From positions 248,001 through 312,000 of the forward strand of contig NC_016109.1 in the NCBI RefSeq assembly GCF_000269985.1: DNA of 64,000 bases, given 5' to 3'. The stretch comes from Kitasatospora setae KM-6054. GTDB taxonomy: Bacteria; Actinomycetota; Actinomycetes; Streptomycetales; Streptomycetaceae. Below the pieces are notes generated by a model. The model was given only the letters and a program-made list of their open reading frames with translations. It ran no database searches and was not told the origin of the DNA. Of the stretch, positions 24,912 to 32,801 are shown piece after piece. The position numbers were made by a program, and so were the translations under genes. How positions within the stretch are numbered: position 1 is the stretch's first letter; each line of letters starts with the position of its first letter.

Positions 24912-25553
24912 TCAGTTGCCGAAGAGCTCGGCGCAGGCGTCCACGCCGGTCAGCCGGGTCTCGGTGCGGGCGGTGGCGTCCCACTGTTCGCGGGTGAGGC
25001 GGAAGCGCAGGGTGGTGGCGGGTTCGCCGTGGCGGGTGTCGCGCTCGATGCCGTCGGGGCGGTAGCCGAGGCGGCGGGAGACGGCGATGGACGGGGCGTT
25101 GTCGGCGAAGGAGTGGGAGGTGGCGTCGGTGGCGCCGAGGCCGGCGAAGACCAGGTGGAGCATGGCGGCGCGGGCCTCCGTGCCGAGGCCCCGGCCCTGG
25201 TGCGGGAGGGCCAGCCAGGAGCCGGAGAGGATCTCGCGGCGCAGCGCGAACTCCTTGGCCCGGACGGACTGGACGCCGACCGGCCGGCCGTCGGCGAAGA
25301 CGGCCAGCGGCAGGTTCCAGTCCTCGGGGCTCCACTGGGCGAGCGCCCGCCAGTGCGCGCGCAGGACGGCGCGGGCGCGTTCGGCGGGCGCGGCGTAGGC
25401 CCACTCGGAGCGGAACGGGCGGGTGCCGGGGACGACGACGCCGGCGGCGGCGAGGTCGGCGAGGGCGTGCAGTTCGGGTTCGGTGGGCAGGCGCAGTTCG
25501 AGGCGCCCGGTGCGGGCGGTCAGGTCGGGCAGCGGCCAGTGGGGGGTGGGCAT
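24912..25553 (-). CDS. GNAT family N-acetyltransferase (RimJ/RimL-like)
   Basis: 213 residues from ATG 25553. RimJ/RimL-type features: TGRLELRLPTEPELHALADL at the start, SGSWLALPHQGRGLGTEARA as the acetyl-CoA loop, and ATSHSFADNAPSIAVSRRLGY as the closing asparagine-containing helix, then DGIERDTRHG. It probably acetylates a protein N-terminus or a small amine. A CACACT hexamer ends six bases before the ATG, suggesting a leaderless transcript. It converges with the molybdoenzyme gene. Confidence 0.9.
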   Translation of the reverse strand: MPTPHWPLPDLTARTGRLELRLPTEPELHALADLAAAGVVVPGTRPFRSEWAYAAPAERARAVLRAHWRALAQWSPEDWNLPLAVFADGRPVGVQSVRAKEFALRREILSGSWLALPHQGRGLGTEARAAMLHLVFAGLGATDATSHSFADNAPSIAVSRRLGYRPDGIERDTRHGEPATTLRFRLTREQWDATARTETRLTGVDACAELFGN

Positions 25554-25695
25554 CGGCCCAGTGTGCCGGGCCCGGGGCGTCCAGGGCCATGGGTGGCACG
25601 GACTTCCGGGGCCCGGACGCGCGCGGGGGCCCGGATACGCGCAGGGGGCCGGGGCGGGCTTGACCGGCCGCCAGGTCCGGTTGCCGGTCAGGAAC

Positions 25696-25725
25696 TTGAC
25701 AAGACGTTTTGGTCTGAACCAATCT
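25696..25725 (+). promoter_or_regulatory. Promoter with embedded palindrome before the PhyH-type dioxygenase
   Basis: TTGACA at 25696-25701 and CAATCT at 25720-25725 have an 18-base spacer. The dyad TTGGTCTGAACCAA (25709-25722) fills the spacer and overlaps the -10. Its core differs at two positions from TGGTCTAGACCA, the DasR site known from streptomycetes. GntR-type control is an inference. Confidence 0.5.
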
Positions 25726-25804
25726 GACGCCATCGGAGCGGCTGCGGCGACCGGTTCGCCGCCGGGCTGTCGGCCACCCGCTCCCGCCCTGGAGGGCCGC
25801 CCCC

Positions 25805-26917
25805 ATGATCTCCGTGTCGCCCCGCCGCGCCCACCTCTACCGGGCCGCCGGCGACCACCCGTACTTCAGCGGCGACGGCGAGACGTACCTCGCCCAGCAC
25901 ACCCTGCGCGAACTCACCAAGTCCCGCCCGCTGCGGGTGCTCTCCGAGGAGGACTTCGCGCACTGGCAGACCTACGGCTACGTCGTCGTGCGCGAGGCGG
26001 TGCCCGCCGAGCACGCCCGCCGGCTGCTCGACTTCGCCTGGCAGTTCCAGGGCCTGGACCCGCTCGACCCGGCGGGCTGGTTCGTCGACCGGCCGTTCCG
26101 CTCCGAGCTGGACCGGCGGCTGCACGTCTACGGCTTCGTCGAGGCGTACCACCACCAACTGCTCTGGGACAGCCGGCAGGACCAGCGGGTCTACGACGCC
26201 TTCGTGGACGTCTGGGACTGCGAGGAGCTGTGGGTCACCCTCGACCGGCTCAACCTCAACCCGCCCAACCGCGGCAGCCGCGACCGCGCCCTGGTCGACC
26301 CCGCCGAGCGCGGCACCGAGGTCCGCCTGCACTGGGACATCGACACCTCGCTCGGCGTCCCCCCGCAGCGGGTGCAGGGCATCATCGCGCTCAACGAGAC
26401 CGCGCCGGAGACCGGCGGCTTCCACTGCAGCCCCGAGCTCTTCCGCCGTTTCGACGCCTGGCGGCTCGCCCAGCCCGCCGACCGCGACCCCCGCCGCCCC
26501 GACCTCGACCGGGCCGAACTCCCGGTGGTCCGACCCGAGCTGCACCCCGGCGACCTGCTGATCTGGAACGGCCTGCTGGCCCACGGCGTCGCCCGCAACC
26601 TCTCCGAGCAGGGCGTGCGCGCCGTCCAGTACCTCTCGATGATGCCCGCCCTGGAGGAGCACGAGCGGCTGCGCGAGTCCCGCGTCGACTCCTGGCGCCA
26701 CCTGCGCACCCCGCACTGGAACCGCACCCTGGTCGGCGACCCGGTCCTGCACGAGTCGAAGCGCTACCCCACCGCCCGGCTCACCGAACTCGGCCGCAAG
26801 CTGCTCGGCCTCGACTCCTGGTACGAACCCGTCGACCTCTCCGCCCAGGCCGCGTCCTGGCTCGACCGCCCCGGCCCGGGCACCGGCCCGGTGGTGGACT
26901 CCGGGGGCCTCCGGTGA
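25805..26917 (+). CDS. Phytanoyl-CoA dioxygenase-family (2OG-Fe(II)) oxygenase
   Basis: 370 residues. The N-terminal fold begins LSEEDFAHWQTYGYVVVREA, the classic PhyH opening. The iron ligands are His and Asp in RLHWDID and a distal His in LLAHGVARN; the arginine that would bind 2-oxoglutarate lies shortly after. GIIALNETAPETGGFHCSPE is the usual PhyH strand, although the phrase normally ends in a hydrophobic-proline pair. Such enzymes hydroxylate small molecules using O2 and 2-oxoglutarate in the cytoplasm. The start ATG follows GGAGG. Its promoter carries a palindrome. Two further 2OG oxygenases lie nearby on the other strand. Confidence 0.9.
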   Translation: MISVSPRRAHLYRAAGDHPYFSGDGETYLAQHTLRELTKSRPLRVLSEEDFAHWQTYGYVVVREAVPAEHARRLLDFAWQFQGLDPLDPAGWFVDRPFRSELDRRLHVYGFVEAYHHQLLWDSRQDQRVYDAFVDVWDCEELWVTLDRLNLNPPNRGSRDRALVDPAERGTEVRLHWDIDTSLGVPPQRVQGIIALNETAPETGGFHCSPELFRRFDAWRLAQPADRDPRRPDLDRAELPVVRPELHPGDLLIWNGLLAHGVARNLSEQGVRAVQYLSMMPALEEHERLRESRVDSWRHLRTPHWNRTLVGDPVLHESKRYPTARLTELGRKLLGLDSWYEPVDLSAQAASWLDRPGPGTGPVVDSGGLR

Positions 26918-26948
26918 GTCCGGGCGGCCCCGGGCGGCGGAGGGCCGG

Positions 26949-27965
26949 CTACTCGTCCCCGCCCGGCAGGGCCCGGGCCAGCGACTCCAGTGCGCCGAGG
27001 GGATCCGCCCCGACCGGGGTGAGGACCACGCTGGTCGCGCCGGCCGCCCAGCGGGCCGCGATCGCGGCGCGGGCCTGCGCGGGCGTCCCCGCGACGGCGA
27101 GTTCGCGGACCCACGCGGCGGGCATCGTCCGGGCGGACTCCGCGCCGTCCGCGCTCGCGGCCCGGTGGGCGCGGAACTCCGCCGCGAACGGCAGCGGCGC
27201 GAGGTGCGGCGCCCAGTCGGGCTCGCCGATCGCGGCCAGCCCGGCCCTGACCCGTTCGACGGCGGCGTCCCCGTCCTCGTCGACGGCCGCGACGTCGTAC
27301 GTGACCACCTCGGCGCCGGCCCGGCCGAGCCGCCGCAGCGAGGCGGCCACGTAGGCGGGCGGGGCGGGTTCGGCGAGCAGCAGGCCGTCGGCGCTCTCGC
27401 CCGCCAGCGCCTGCGACTTCGGGCCGCGGACGCCCAGCAGCACGGGGGGCGCCGTCTCGGGGGTCTCGGTGAGCCGGACGCCCGCGCAGCGCACGTACCG
27501 CCCGTCGGCGGGCGCCGGCTCGCCGCGCAGCAGGGCGCGCAGCGCGGTGGCGTACTCGCGCAGCAGGGTGAGCGGGCTGGCCGGCCAGCCGCCGCCCGCC
27601 TCCTCCATCCAGGCGCGCATGCCGTGGCCGATGCCGGCGGTGAGGCGGCCGGGGTGGAGCTGGGCGAGGGTGGCGAGCTCCATCGCGGCGAAGCAGACGT
27701 TCCGGGCGCCGGCCGGCAGGATGCCGATGCCGACGGTGATCCGCCGGGTCGCGGCGAGCACGCTCGCGGCCTGGGCGACGCCGCCGCGCCAGCCGAGGTC
27801 CTCGACCACCCACAGCTCGTCGAAGCCCAGCTCCTCGGCCCGGCGCGCGTACGGCAGGAGCTGCCGCACGGGCAGGTCGCGGGGCAGCAGCACGCCGACC
27901 CGGCCGGACGGGACACTCGGCTGCGCGGGCTGCACGCTCTGTACGGTCTGCGCGGTCTGCGTCAT
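26949..27965 (-). CDS. LLM class (F420-dependent) oxidoreductase
   Basis: 338 residues. A luciferase-like monooxygenase barrel: VGVLLPRDLPVRQLLPYARR, ELGFDELWVVEDL, ITVGIGILPAGARN, GRLTAGIGHGMRAWMEEAG, VLLGVRGPKSQALAGESADG, and AWVRELAVAGTPAQA. These are the marks of F420- or FMNH2-using reductases and monooxygenases of actinomycetes. The first 20 residues are a Gln/Thr/Val repeat (TQTAQTVQSVQ) and probably disordered. The ATG is preceded by AGGAG. A run of 11 G stands 23 bases upstream. It is the last gene of a minus-strand set starting with the LacI gene at 32.5 kb. Confidence 0.92.
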   Translation of the reverse strand: MTQTAQTVQSVQPAQPSVPSGRVGVLLPRDLPVRQLLPYARRAEELGFDELWVVEDLGWRGGVAQAASVLAATRRITVGIGILPAGARNVCFAAMELATLAQLHPGRLTAGIGHGMRAWMEEAGGGWPASPLTLLREYATALRALLRGEPAPADGRYVRCAGVRLTETPETAPPVLLGVRGPKSQALAGESADGLLLAEPAPPAYVAASLRRLGRAGAEVVTYDVAAVDEDGDAAVERVRAGLAAIGEPDWAPHLAPLPFAAEFRAHRAASADGAESARTMPAAWVRELAVAGTPAQARAAIAARWAAGATSVVLTPVGADPLGALESLARALPGGDE

Positions 27966-27987
27966 GGGGAAGCGCTCCTGTGTGTGT

Positions 27988-27998
27988 GGGGGGGGGGG
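27988..27998. repeat. Homopolymer of 11 G next to TG repeats
   Basis: A TGTGTGTG run followed by 11 G lies in the 62-base spacer between the MFS stop (28028) and the LLM start (27965). Such tracts slip in replication and also cause sequencing errors. It is outside both coding regions. Confidence 0.9.
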
Positions 27999-28027
27999 AA
28001 GGTGGGGACGGGTCGGCCGGGCGTCGC

Positions 28028-29227
28028 TCAGCCCGCCGCGACCGGGCGCTCCAGCGCGGCCGGGTGGTCGGCGACGGGCAGCTCGCGGCGGCGGTCCGCC
28101 GTCCAGGAGAGCGCGGCGATCACGAAGCCGATCAGCGACAGACCCGCGCCGACCAGCGAGGGCGAGGTGAAGCCGTACCCGGCGTCGATGGCCAGGCCGC
28201 CGAGCCAGGCGCCCATCGCGTTGGCCAGGTTGAAGGCGCCCTGCAAGGTCGCGGAGGCGAGCGTGGGGGCGGTGCGGGCCTTGCTGATCACCAGGGTCTG
28301 CACGGTCGGGACGGTCGCGAAGCCGGCCAGGCCGATCAGCACCACCGTCGCGGCGGCGGCCCAGCGCTCGTGCGCGGTGACCGCGAACAGGCCGAGCGCG
28401 CCGGTCATCGCCAGGAACGCGGCGCAGATCGACGGGCGCAGCGCCCGGTCGGCCGCGTAGCCGCCGATCGCGTTGCCGAGGGTCATGCCGACGCCGAACA
28501 GGGCGAGCACCCAGGTGACGGAGCCCTCGGCGAAGCCGGCCACCTCGGTGAGGGCGGGGGTGATGTAGGTGTAGCAGGCGAACAGTCCGGCGCAGCCGAA
28601 CACGACGGTGGCCAGGGCGAGCCAGAGCTGTCCGCTGCGGAAGGTGGCGAGTTCGCTGCGCAGTCCGGCGCCGGGGTGGCTGGGCAGTCGCGGGACGAGG
28701 CGGGCGATGGCGGCGGCGCCGAGCAGGCCGGTGGCGACCACCACGAGCATCGCGGCGCGCCAGCCGAGGTGCTGGCCGAGCAGGGTCGCGGCGGGCACGC
28801 CGAGGATGTTGGCGACCGTCAGGCCGGAGAACATCACCGAGACGGCGCGGGCCCGCAGGTGCGGGGCGACCAGTTCGGCGGCGGCGACCGCCCCGGCGCC
28901 GAAGAACGCGCCGTGCGGCAGGCCGGTGATCAGCCGGGCGACGGCGAGGAAGGCGAAGTTCGGGGCGAGGGCGCACAGCAGGTTGCCGAGGGTGAACAGG
29001 CCGGCCAGGCCGATCAGCACGGTCTTGCGCGGCAGTTTCGCGGCGACGGCGGTGAGCAGCGGCGCCCCGATCACCACGCCCAGCGCGTACAGCGAGATCA
29101 GCCAGCCGGTCTGCGGGATGGTCCGGTCCAGGTCGCCGGCGATCTGCGGCAGCAGGCCCATCGCGGAGAACTCGGTGGTGCCGATCGCGAAGGCGGTCAC
29201 GGCGAGGGCGACGAGCGCCAGTGGCAT
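28028..29227 (-). CDS. MFS transporter (drug:H+ antiporter-1 type)
   Basis: 399 residues, 12 predicted membrane segments. Opening PLALVALAVTAFAIGTTEF is typical of the AraJ/YdhP-like DHA1 exporters. Motif A appears around KLPRKTVLIGLAG, with GLPHGAFFGAGAVAAAELV and the motif-C-like NILGVPAATLLGQ after it. It probably exports a small molecule or sugar-like compound by proton antiport. The ATG at 29227 follows GGGAG. The 188-base spacer upstream holds a 9-base GCGTGGTGG repeat. Confidence 0.92.
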   Translation of the reverse strand: MPLALVALAVTAFAIGTTEFSAMGLLPQIAGDLDRTIPQTGWLISLYALGVVIGAPLLTAVAAKLPRKTVLIGLAGLFTLGNLLCALAPNFAFLAVARLITGLPHGAFFGAGAVAAAELVAPHLRARAVSVMFSGLTVANILGVPAATLLGQHLGWRAAMLVVVATGLLGAAAIARLVPRLPSHPGAGLRSELATFRSGQLWLALATVVFGCAGLFACYTYITPALTEVAGFAEGSVTWVLALFGVGMTLGNAIGGYAADRALRPSICAAFLAMTGALGLFAVTAHERWAAAATVVLIGLAGFATVPTVQTLVISKARTAPTLASATLQGAFNLANAMGAWLGGLAIDAGYGFTSPSLVGAGLSLIGFVIAALSWTADRRRELPVADHPAALERPVAAG

Positions 29228-29251
29228 GCGGGTACTCCCGTCGGGGCGGTG

Positions 29252-29290
29252 GCGTGGTGGGCGTGGTGGGCGTGGTGGGCGTGGTGGGCG
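29252..29290. repeat. Four tandem copies of GCGTGGTGG upstream of the MFS gene
   Basis: The 9-base unit repeats exactly four times plus three bases between 29252 and 29290, in the spacer between the 2OG oxygenase gene and the MFS gene. Copy number is likely variable. No gene function can be read from it. Confidence 0.85.
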
Positions 29291-29415
29291 CACCGATCCG
29301 CCGCCGCCCCCGATGTCAACGTTGTCAGTGCGGGCCGAGTCTATCCGCGCGGATGACGGGCTCGAACCGGCGGGTGGGCCGGGCAGCGGGCCGACGGGCG
29401 GCTCGGGGCGGCGGC

Positions 29416-30165
29416 TCAGACCGGCGGCAGCAGGTCGCTCGCGCTGACGGTGTAGGACAGCGGCGGGTAGCGGAAGTCCGGTTCCGCGTTCTCCCGGCGC
29501 CGCAGCCGGTGGAACTCGCGCTGCTGCTCCTCGGTGGCGGCGGTCAGTTCGCCGTGCGGGAGGTGCGCCCGGCCGTCGCGGTGGCGCAGCCGGGTGCGGG
29601 AGGTCCGGTAGGTCACCCCGAGCCACTCGTCGTCGGCCGCCCGGGCGGGCGGCTCCAGCAGGATCCGGTGCCGCATCCGCCGGTTGGCCTCGACCGAGAA
29701 CACCACCACGCCGTGCTGGACCAGCGGGACGGCCGTCCGCTCCCCCGGCTGCCCCTCCTTCGGTTCGAGGACCAGCGTCCTGGTGGCCCCGGCGCCTCCG
29801 TTCCGGTAGCAGGAGAAGACGGCGATGGACGAGCCCTCGGCCAGGTCGAGCGCCAGGTCGGAGTGCGCGCCCATCCGGGTGTAGGCGCGGGTGTAGACCT
29901 CGGCCAGCGCGTTGTCGAACTCCTCGCCGGGGCCCGCGAGTTCGCGGATCCGGTCGGCCAGCCGGGCGTGTACCGGCCGGAAGCGCTGCGCCGGTTGCGC
30001 GTACCGGGCGGTGGTGCGCACCAGCGGCACCCGCCCGTCCGCCCCCGGCCGGACCAGCACGGCGGCCCGGCGGCCCGGGCCGACCTCCTCCCAGCGGGTG
30101 GCGGCGGCGAGTTCGGCGAACAGGTCCCGGCCGGACGGCAGGTGGTGGGTGCGGACGCCGTCCAC
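29416..30165 (-). CDS. 2OG-Fe(II) oxygenase-like protein, paralogue 1
   Basis: 249 residues from GTG 30165, four bases after the stop of the preceding gene, so the two are co-translated. Putative iron ligands are His101 and Asp103 (MGAHSDLAL) and His166 (NRRMRHRI). Strands around them (SSIAVFSCYRNGG, HGVVVFSVEANRRM) fit a double-stranded beta-helix. The C-terminal tail RHRDGRAHLPHGELTAATEE parallels the neighbour's HRDGRTYLKTPAGPAELRPP, showing the two proteins are paralogues. It resembles AlkB-like oxygenases in layout, but the exact family and substrate are not recognised. Confidence 0.75.
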   Translation of the reverse strand: MDGVRTHHLPSGRDLFAELAAATRWEEVGPGRRAAVLVRPGADGRVPLVRTTARYAQPAQRFRPVHARLADRIRELAGPGEEFDNALAEVYTRAYTRMGAHSDLALDLAEGSSIAVFSCYRNGGAGATRTLVLEPKEGQPGERTAVPLVQHGVVVFSVEANRRMRHRILLEPPARAADDEWLGVTYRTSRTRLRHRDGRAHLPHGELTAATEEQQREFHRLRRRENAEPDFRYPPLSYTVSASDLLPPV

Positions 30166-30169
30166 CGGG

Positions 30170-31414
30170 TCAGATCCTCGGGGCGGTGTAGTCGCCGGCG
30201 TTCATGCTGAACGGGAACCGGCCGCCGTAGTCGACGGGGGCGGTGCTGCGGTTCTCCTCCGCGTACAGCCGGCGCAGCTCGTCCATGCCGTCCTGGGTGG
30301 GCGGTCGCAGTTCGGCCGGGCCGGCGGGCGTCTTGAGGTAGGTGCGGCCGTCGCGGTGGACGGCCTCGGCGGCCGAGCAGCGGACCACGTAGCCGAGGCG
30401 GGTGGGCAGCAGGTCGGCGGGCAGCGCGGAGGGGCGGATCTCGTGCGTGTGGCGGCGGTTGGTGGAGAGCGGCACCAGCAGCACCGAGCCGGGGTGCAGC
30501 GTGACGGTGAACCCGCCGCCGGCCGTCCCCGCCGCGGGCTCCTCCTTGGGGCGGAAGCGCAGCCTGGTCAGCGCGCTGACGCCGCGCACGCCGAGGTCGT
30601 ACGGGTCCTCGGCGAGCGGCAGCAGGCCCTCGGTGCGGTCGTAGAAGGTGCAGAAGGCCAGGACGCCGTTGGCGGGCATGTCCTTGGTCTTGTCGGCGTG
30701 GGCGGAGATCCTGGCCTTGGCCTGCTTGCGCTCCGCCGTGGCGCGGGTGTTGCGGTAGACCTGCGCGAGGACGTGGTTCAGCGGCGCGTGGCCGCGGAGG
30801 ACGGCGGCGGCCTCGCGGTTGAGGGCGTCGACGATGCGGGTGTCGGTGGCGCGGAAGCCCTCGGTGGGGCCGGAGAGGTTGGTGGAGCAGCGCAGCAGGC
30901 GGAAGTGCAGGTCGTCGCCGTCCCGGGTGACGGGGGTCAGGTAGATGCCGCTGCGGTGGGCGCTGCCGGGCTTGGTGGACTCGGTCAGCGACTGGAAGGC
31001 GTGTTCGGCGCGGATCCGCCCGTAGTGGTCGTCGGCGGGGTCGAAGAAGCGCCGGTAGTAAACGCCGGCGCCGTCGCCCACCCGCAGCGGCACCCGGCCG
31101 GGGCCGATCACCGCCCGGGGCGGCCCGCCGGGCCCGGCGGGGTCACCGGGGTCGCCGGGTTCGTCGGACTCCCGTACCGCGTAGACGCGTTCGGCGGCGC
31201 GCAGCGACTTCTCGGCCGCCTCGGCCGCCTCGGCCGCTTCGGCGCCGTGGAGGTAGACGGTCCGGCCGGTCAGGTCGGGCGGGTCGGCGGCGAGCCGCTC
31301 CGGGGTGAGGACCGTGCCGAGGAACCGGCGGACCGTCTCGTCCTCCCGCAGCCGGGCCGGTGCGATCAGGAGGTGGCCGGCGTCCGCGATCCCGGCCTCT
31401 GCCACGTGCTGCAC
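30170..31414 (-). CDS. 2OG-Fe(II) oxygenase-like protein, paralogue 2 (longer)
   Basis: 414 residues. The C-terminal 230 or so residues mirror paralogue 1: VLAQVYRNTRAT, then His239 and Asp241 (ISAHADKTKDMP), LAFCTFYD, GSVLLVPLSTNRRHTHEIR with a candidate third ligand at His324, and the shared HRDGRTYL tail. An additional N-terminal region of about 110 residues contains an Ala/Glu run (AEAAEAAEAAEK) and a Gly/Pro/Asp stretch and has no clear counterpart. It is the first oxygenase of the pair and starts 42 bases after the LacI stop, so one transcript could carry both. Activity is inferred from the ligand pattern only. Confidence 0.75.
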   Translation of the reverse strand: MQHVAEAGIADAGHLLIAPARLREDETVRRFLGTVLTPERLAADPPDLTGRTVYLHGAEAAEAAEAAEKSLRAAERVYAVRESDEPGDPGDPAGPGGPPRAVIGPGRVPLRVGDGAGVYYRRFFDPADDHYGRIRAEHAFQSLTESTKPGSAHRSGIYLTPVTRDGDDLHFRLLRCSTNLSGPTEGFRATDTRIVDALNREAAAVLRGHAPLNHVLAQVYRNTRATAERKQAKARISAHADKTKDMPANGVLAFCTFYDRTEGLLPLAEDPYDLGVRGVSALTRLRFRPKEEPAAGTAGGGFTVTLHPGSVLLVPLSTNRRHTHEIRPSALPADLLPTRLGYVVRCSAAEAVHRDGRTYLKTPAGPAELRPPTQDGMDELRRLYAEENRSTAPVDYGGRFPFSMNAGDYTAPRI

Positions 31415-31456
31415 GTTCTTTCCTCTTCCCGTTCCGGTTTCCTGGTGGCGGCCGGT

Positions 31457-32482
31457 TCAGGCCGAGTCCCGCACCACCAGCTGCGGTTCGAAGACGACCA
31501 CCGGGCGGGCCACCGGTTCGCCGTTGATCCGGGCGATCAGCATCCGGGTCATCTCGCGGCCCATCCGTTCCAGCGGCTGGTGGACGGAGGTGAGCGGCGG
31601 GTCGGTGTGGCCGGCGATCGGCGAGTCGTCGAAGCCGATCACGGCCACGTCCTCGGGGATCCGGCGGCCGTGCTCCTTCAGGACCCGGATGGCGCCGATC
31701 GCCATGCTGTCGGAGGCCGCGAAGACGGCGTCGAGCTCCGGGTCGAGCTGGAGCAGGTCGGCCGTGGCGAGGACGCCGGAGTCGGCGGAGAAGTCGCCGT
31801 GGGCGACCGGACCGGGCGTCAGTCCGGCTTCGGCGAGGGCGTCCTGGAAGCCCTGGAGCCGCTGCACGCCCGCCCTGGTGTCCTGCGGGCCGGTGACGGT
31901 GGCGATCCGCCGCCGGCCCTGGCCGATCAGGTGGCGGACGGCGCGGCGGGCGCCGTCGCGGTTGTCGACGTCGACGCAGTGGACGGGGTCGTAGCCGGTG
32001 GGCGCGCCGATCACCACGGTGGGGATGCCGCTGGCCTCCAGCCGGCGGGGCAGCGGGTCGTCGCCGCGCAGCGAGGTCAGCAGGACGCCGTCGACGTGCT
32101 GGGCCGTCAGGTAGCGCAGCAGCTGCTCCTCCTCGGGCTGCGACTGCGCGATGGCGAGCAGCAGTTGCAGGCCGGTGCCGGCGAGGCCGCGCTTGATGCC
32201 GCGCACCAGGACGGAGAAGTAGGGCTCGTCCCAGACCGCGTCCTCGGAGACGGCCATCACCAGGGCGACGGTGTCGGTGCGCCGCCGGACCAGGCCGCGG
32301 GCCAGGTTGTTGGGCACGTAGCCGAGTTCGGCGACCGCCCGGAGCACGGCCTCCCGGGCCTTGCCGCTGACCTTGTCCGACCCGTTGATCACCCGGGAGG
32401 CCGTGCCGCGCCCGACCCCCGCGTGCGCGGCGACCGCCTCCAGGGTCGGCCGCCGGTTCCCCGTCCCCGCGTCCCGCTGCAC
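31457..32482 (-). CDS. LacI family transcriptional regulator 2
   Basis: 341 residues from a proposed GTG at 32482 with GGAGG eight bases upstream; the frame is open to 32686 but that part is low-complexity Arg/Pro. The helix-turn-helix reads TLEAVAAHAGVGRGTASRV, with glycine where most LacI proteins have serine. The hinge is PNNLARGLV, and the effector domain has VALVMAVSED, VDVDNRDGARRAV, AVFAASDSMAIGAI and VIGFDDSPIAGH. Its gene is followed closely by the two oxygenases and is divergent from an Old Yellow Enzyme gene. A 16-base imperfect dyad in that divergent spacer is a candidate operator. Confidence 0.93.
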   Translation of the reverse strand: MQRDAGTGNRRPTLEAVAAHAGVGRGTASRVINGSDKVSGKAREAVLRAVAELGYVPNNLARGLVRRRTDTVALVMAVSEDAVWDEPYFSVLVRGIKRGLAGTGLQLLLAIAQSQPEEEQLLRYLTAQHVDGVLLTSLRGDDPLPRRLEASGIPTVVIGAPTGYDPVHCVDVDNRDGARRAVRHLIGQGRRRIATVTGPQDTRAGVQRLQGFQDALAEAGLTPGPVAHGDFSADSGVLATADLLQLDPELDAVFAASDSMAIGAIRVLKEHGRRIPEDVAVIGFDDSPIAGHTDPPLTSVHQPLERMGREMTRMLIARINGEPVARPVVVFEPQLVVRDSA

Positions 32483-32709
32483 CTGCGCCCCCTCCGCCCG
32501 GTTCCCGCGCCGACGGGCCCGGGCGGGCGGTGGCGGCGCGCTGTTCGAAGTCTGCAGGTTACCGCCCCGGGGTGTCAGCGGGCCCGGAGTCGTCCGGGGA
32601 CGGGATGCTCGGGCGCCTGCCGCCGGCCGGCCGTTCGCCCTCCCGTGCCCGCTTCGCTTACCGGGCCCAACACTCTTGCGGGGCAAGGGATGTGACGGTG
32701 GAAAAGATC

Positions 32710-32748
32710 AGGGAATCGCTTCTCTGTTCAGACCGGGATGGATAGCGT
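32710..32748 (+). promoter_or_regulatory. Candidate LacI-type operator and promoter before the Old Yellow Enzyme gene
   Basis: AGGGAATCGCTTCTCT (32710-32725) matches its own reverse complement at 12 of 16 positions with a central CG, the style of LacI-family sites. It occupies the -35 region of a promoter whose -10 is probably TAGCGT (32743-32748). The nearby LacI regulator 2 gene is divergent. Confidence 0.4.
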
Positions 32749-32801
32749 GGGCACCGCGCAGCCGCGTGACACGGCCCCCTCCACCCACAGGAGCAACGAG
32801 C

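Noticed and set aside
22357..25806. Minus-strand open frame of 1149 codons opposite the molybdoenzyme
   Set aside because: Antisense shadow of a gene with a clear family assignment; composition is Arg/Gln/Val/Pro only.
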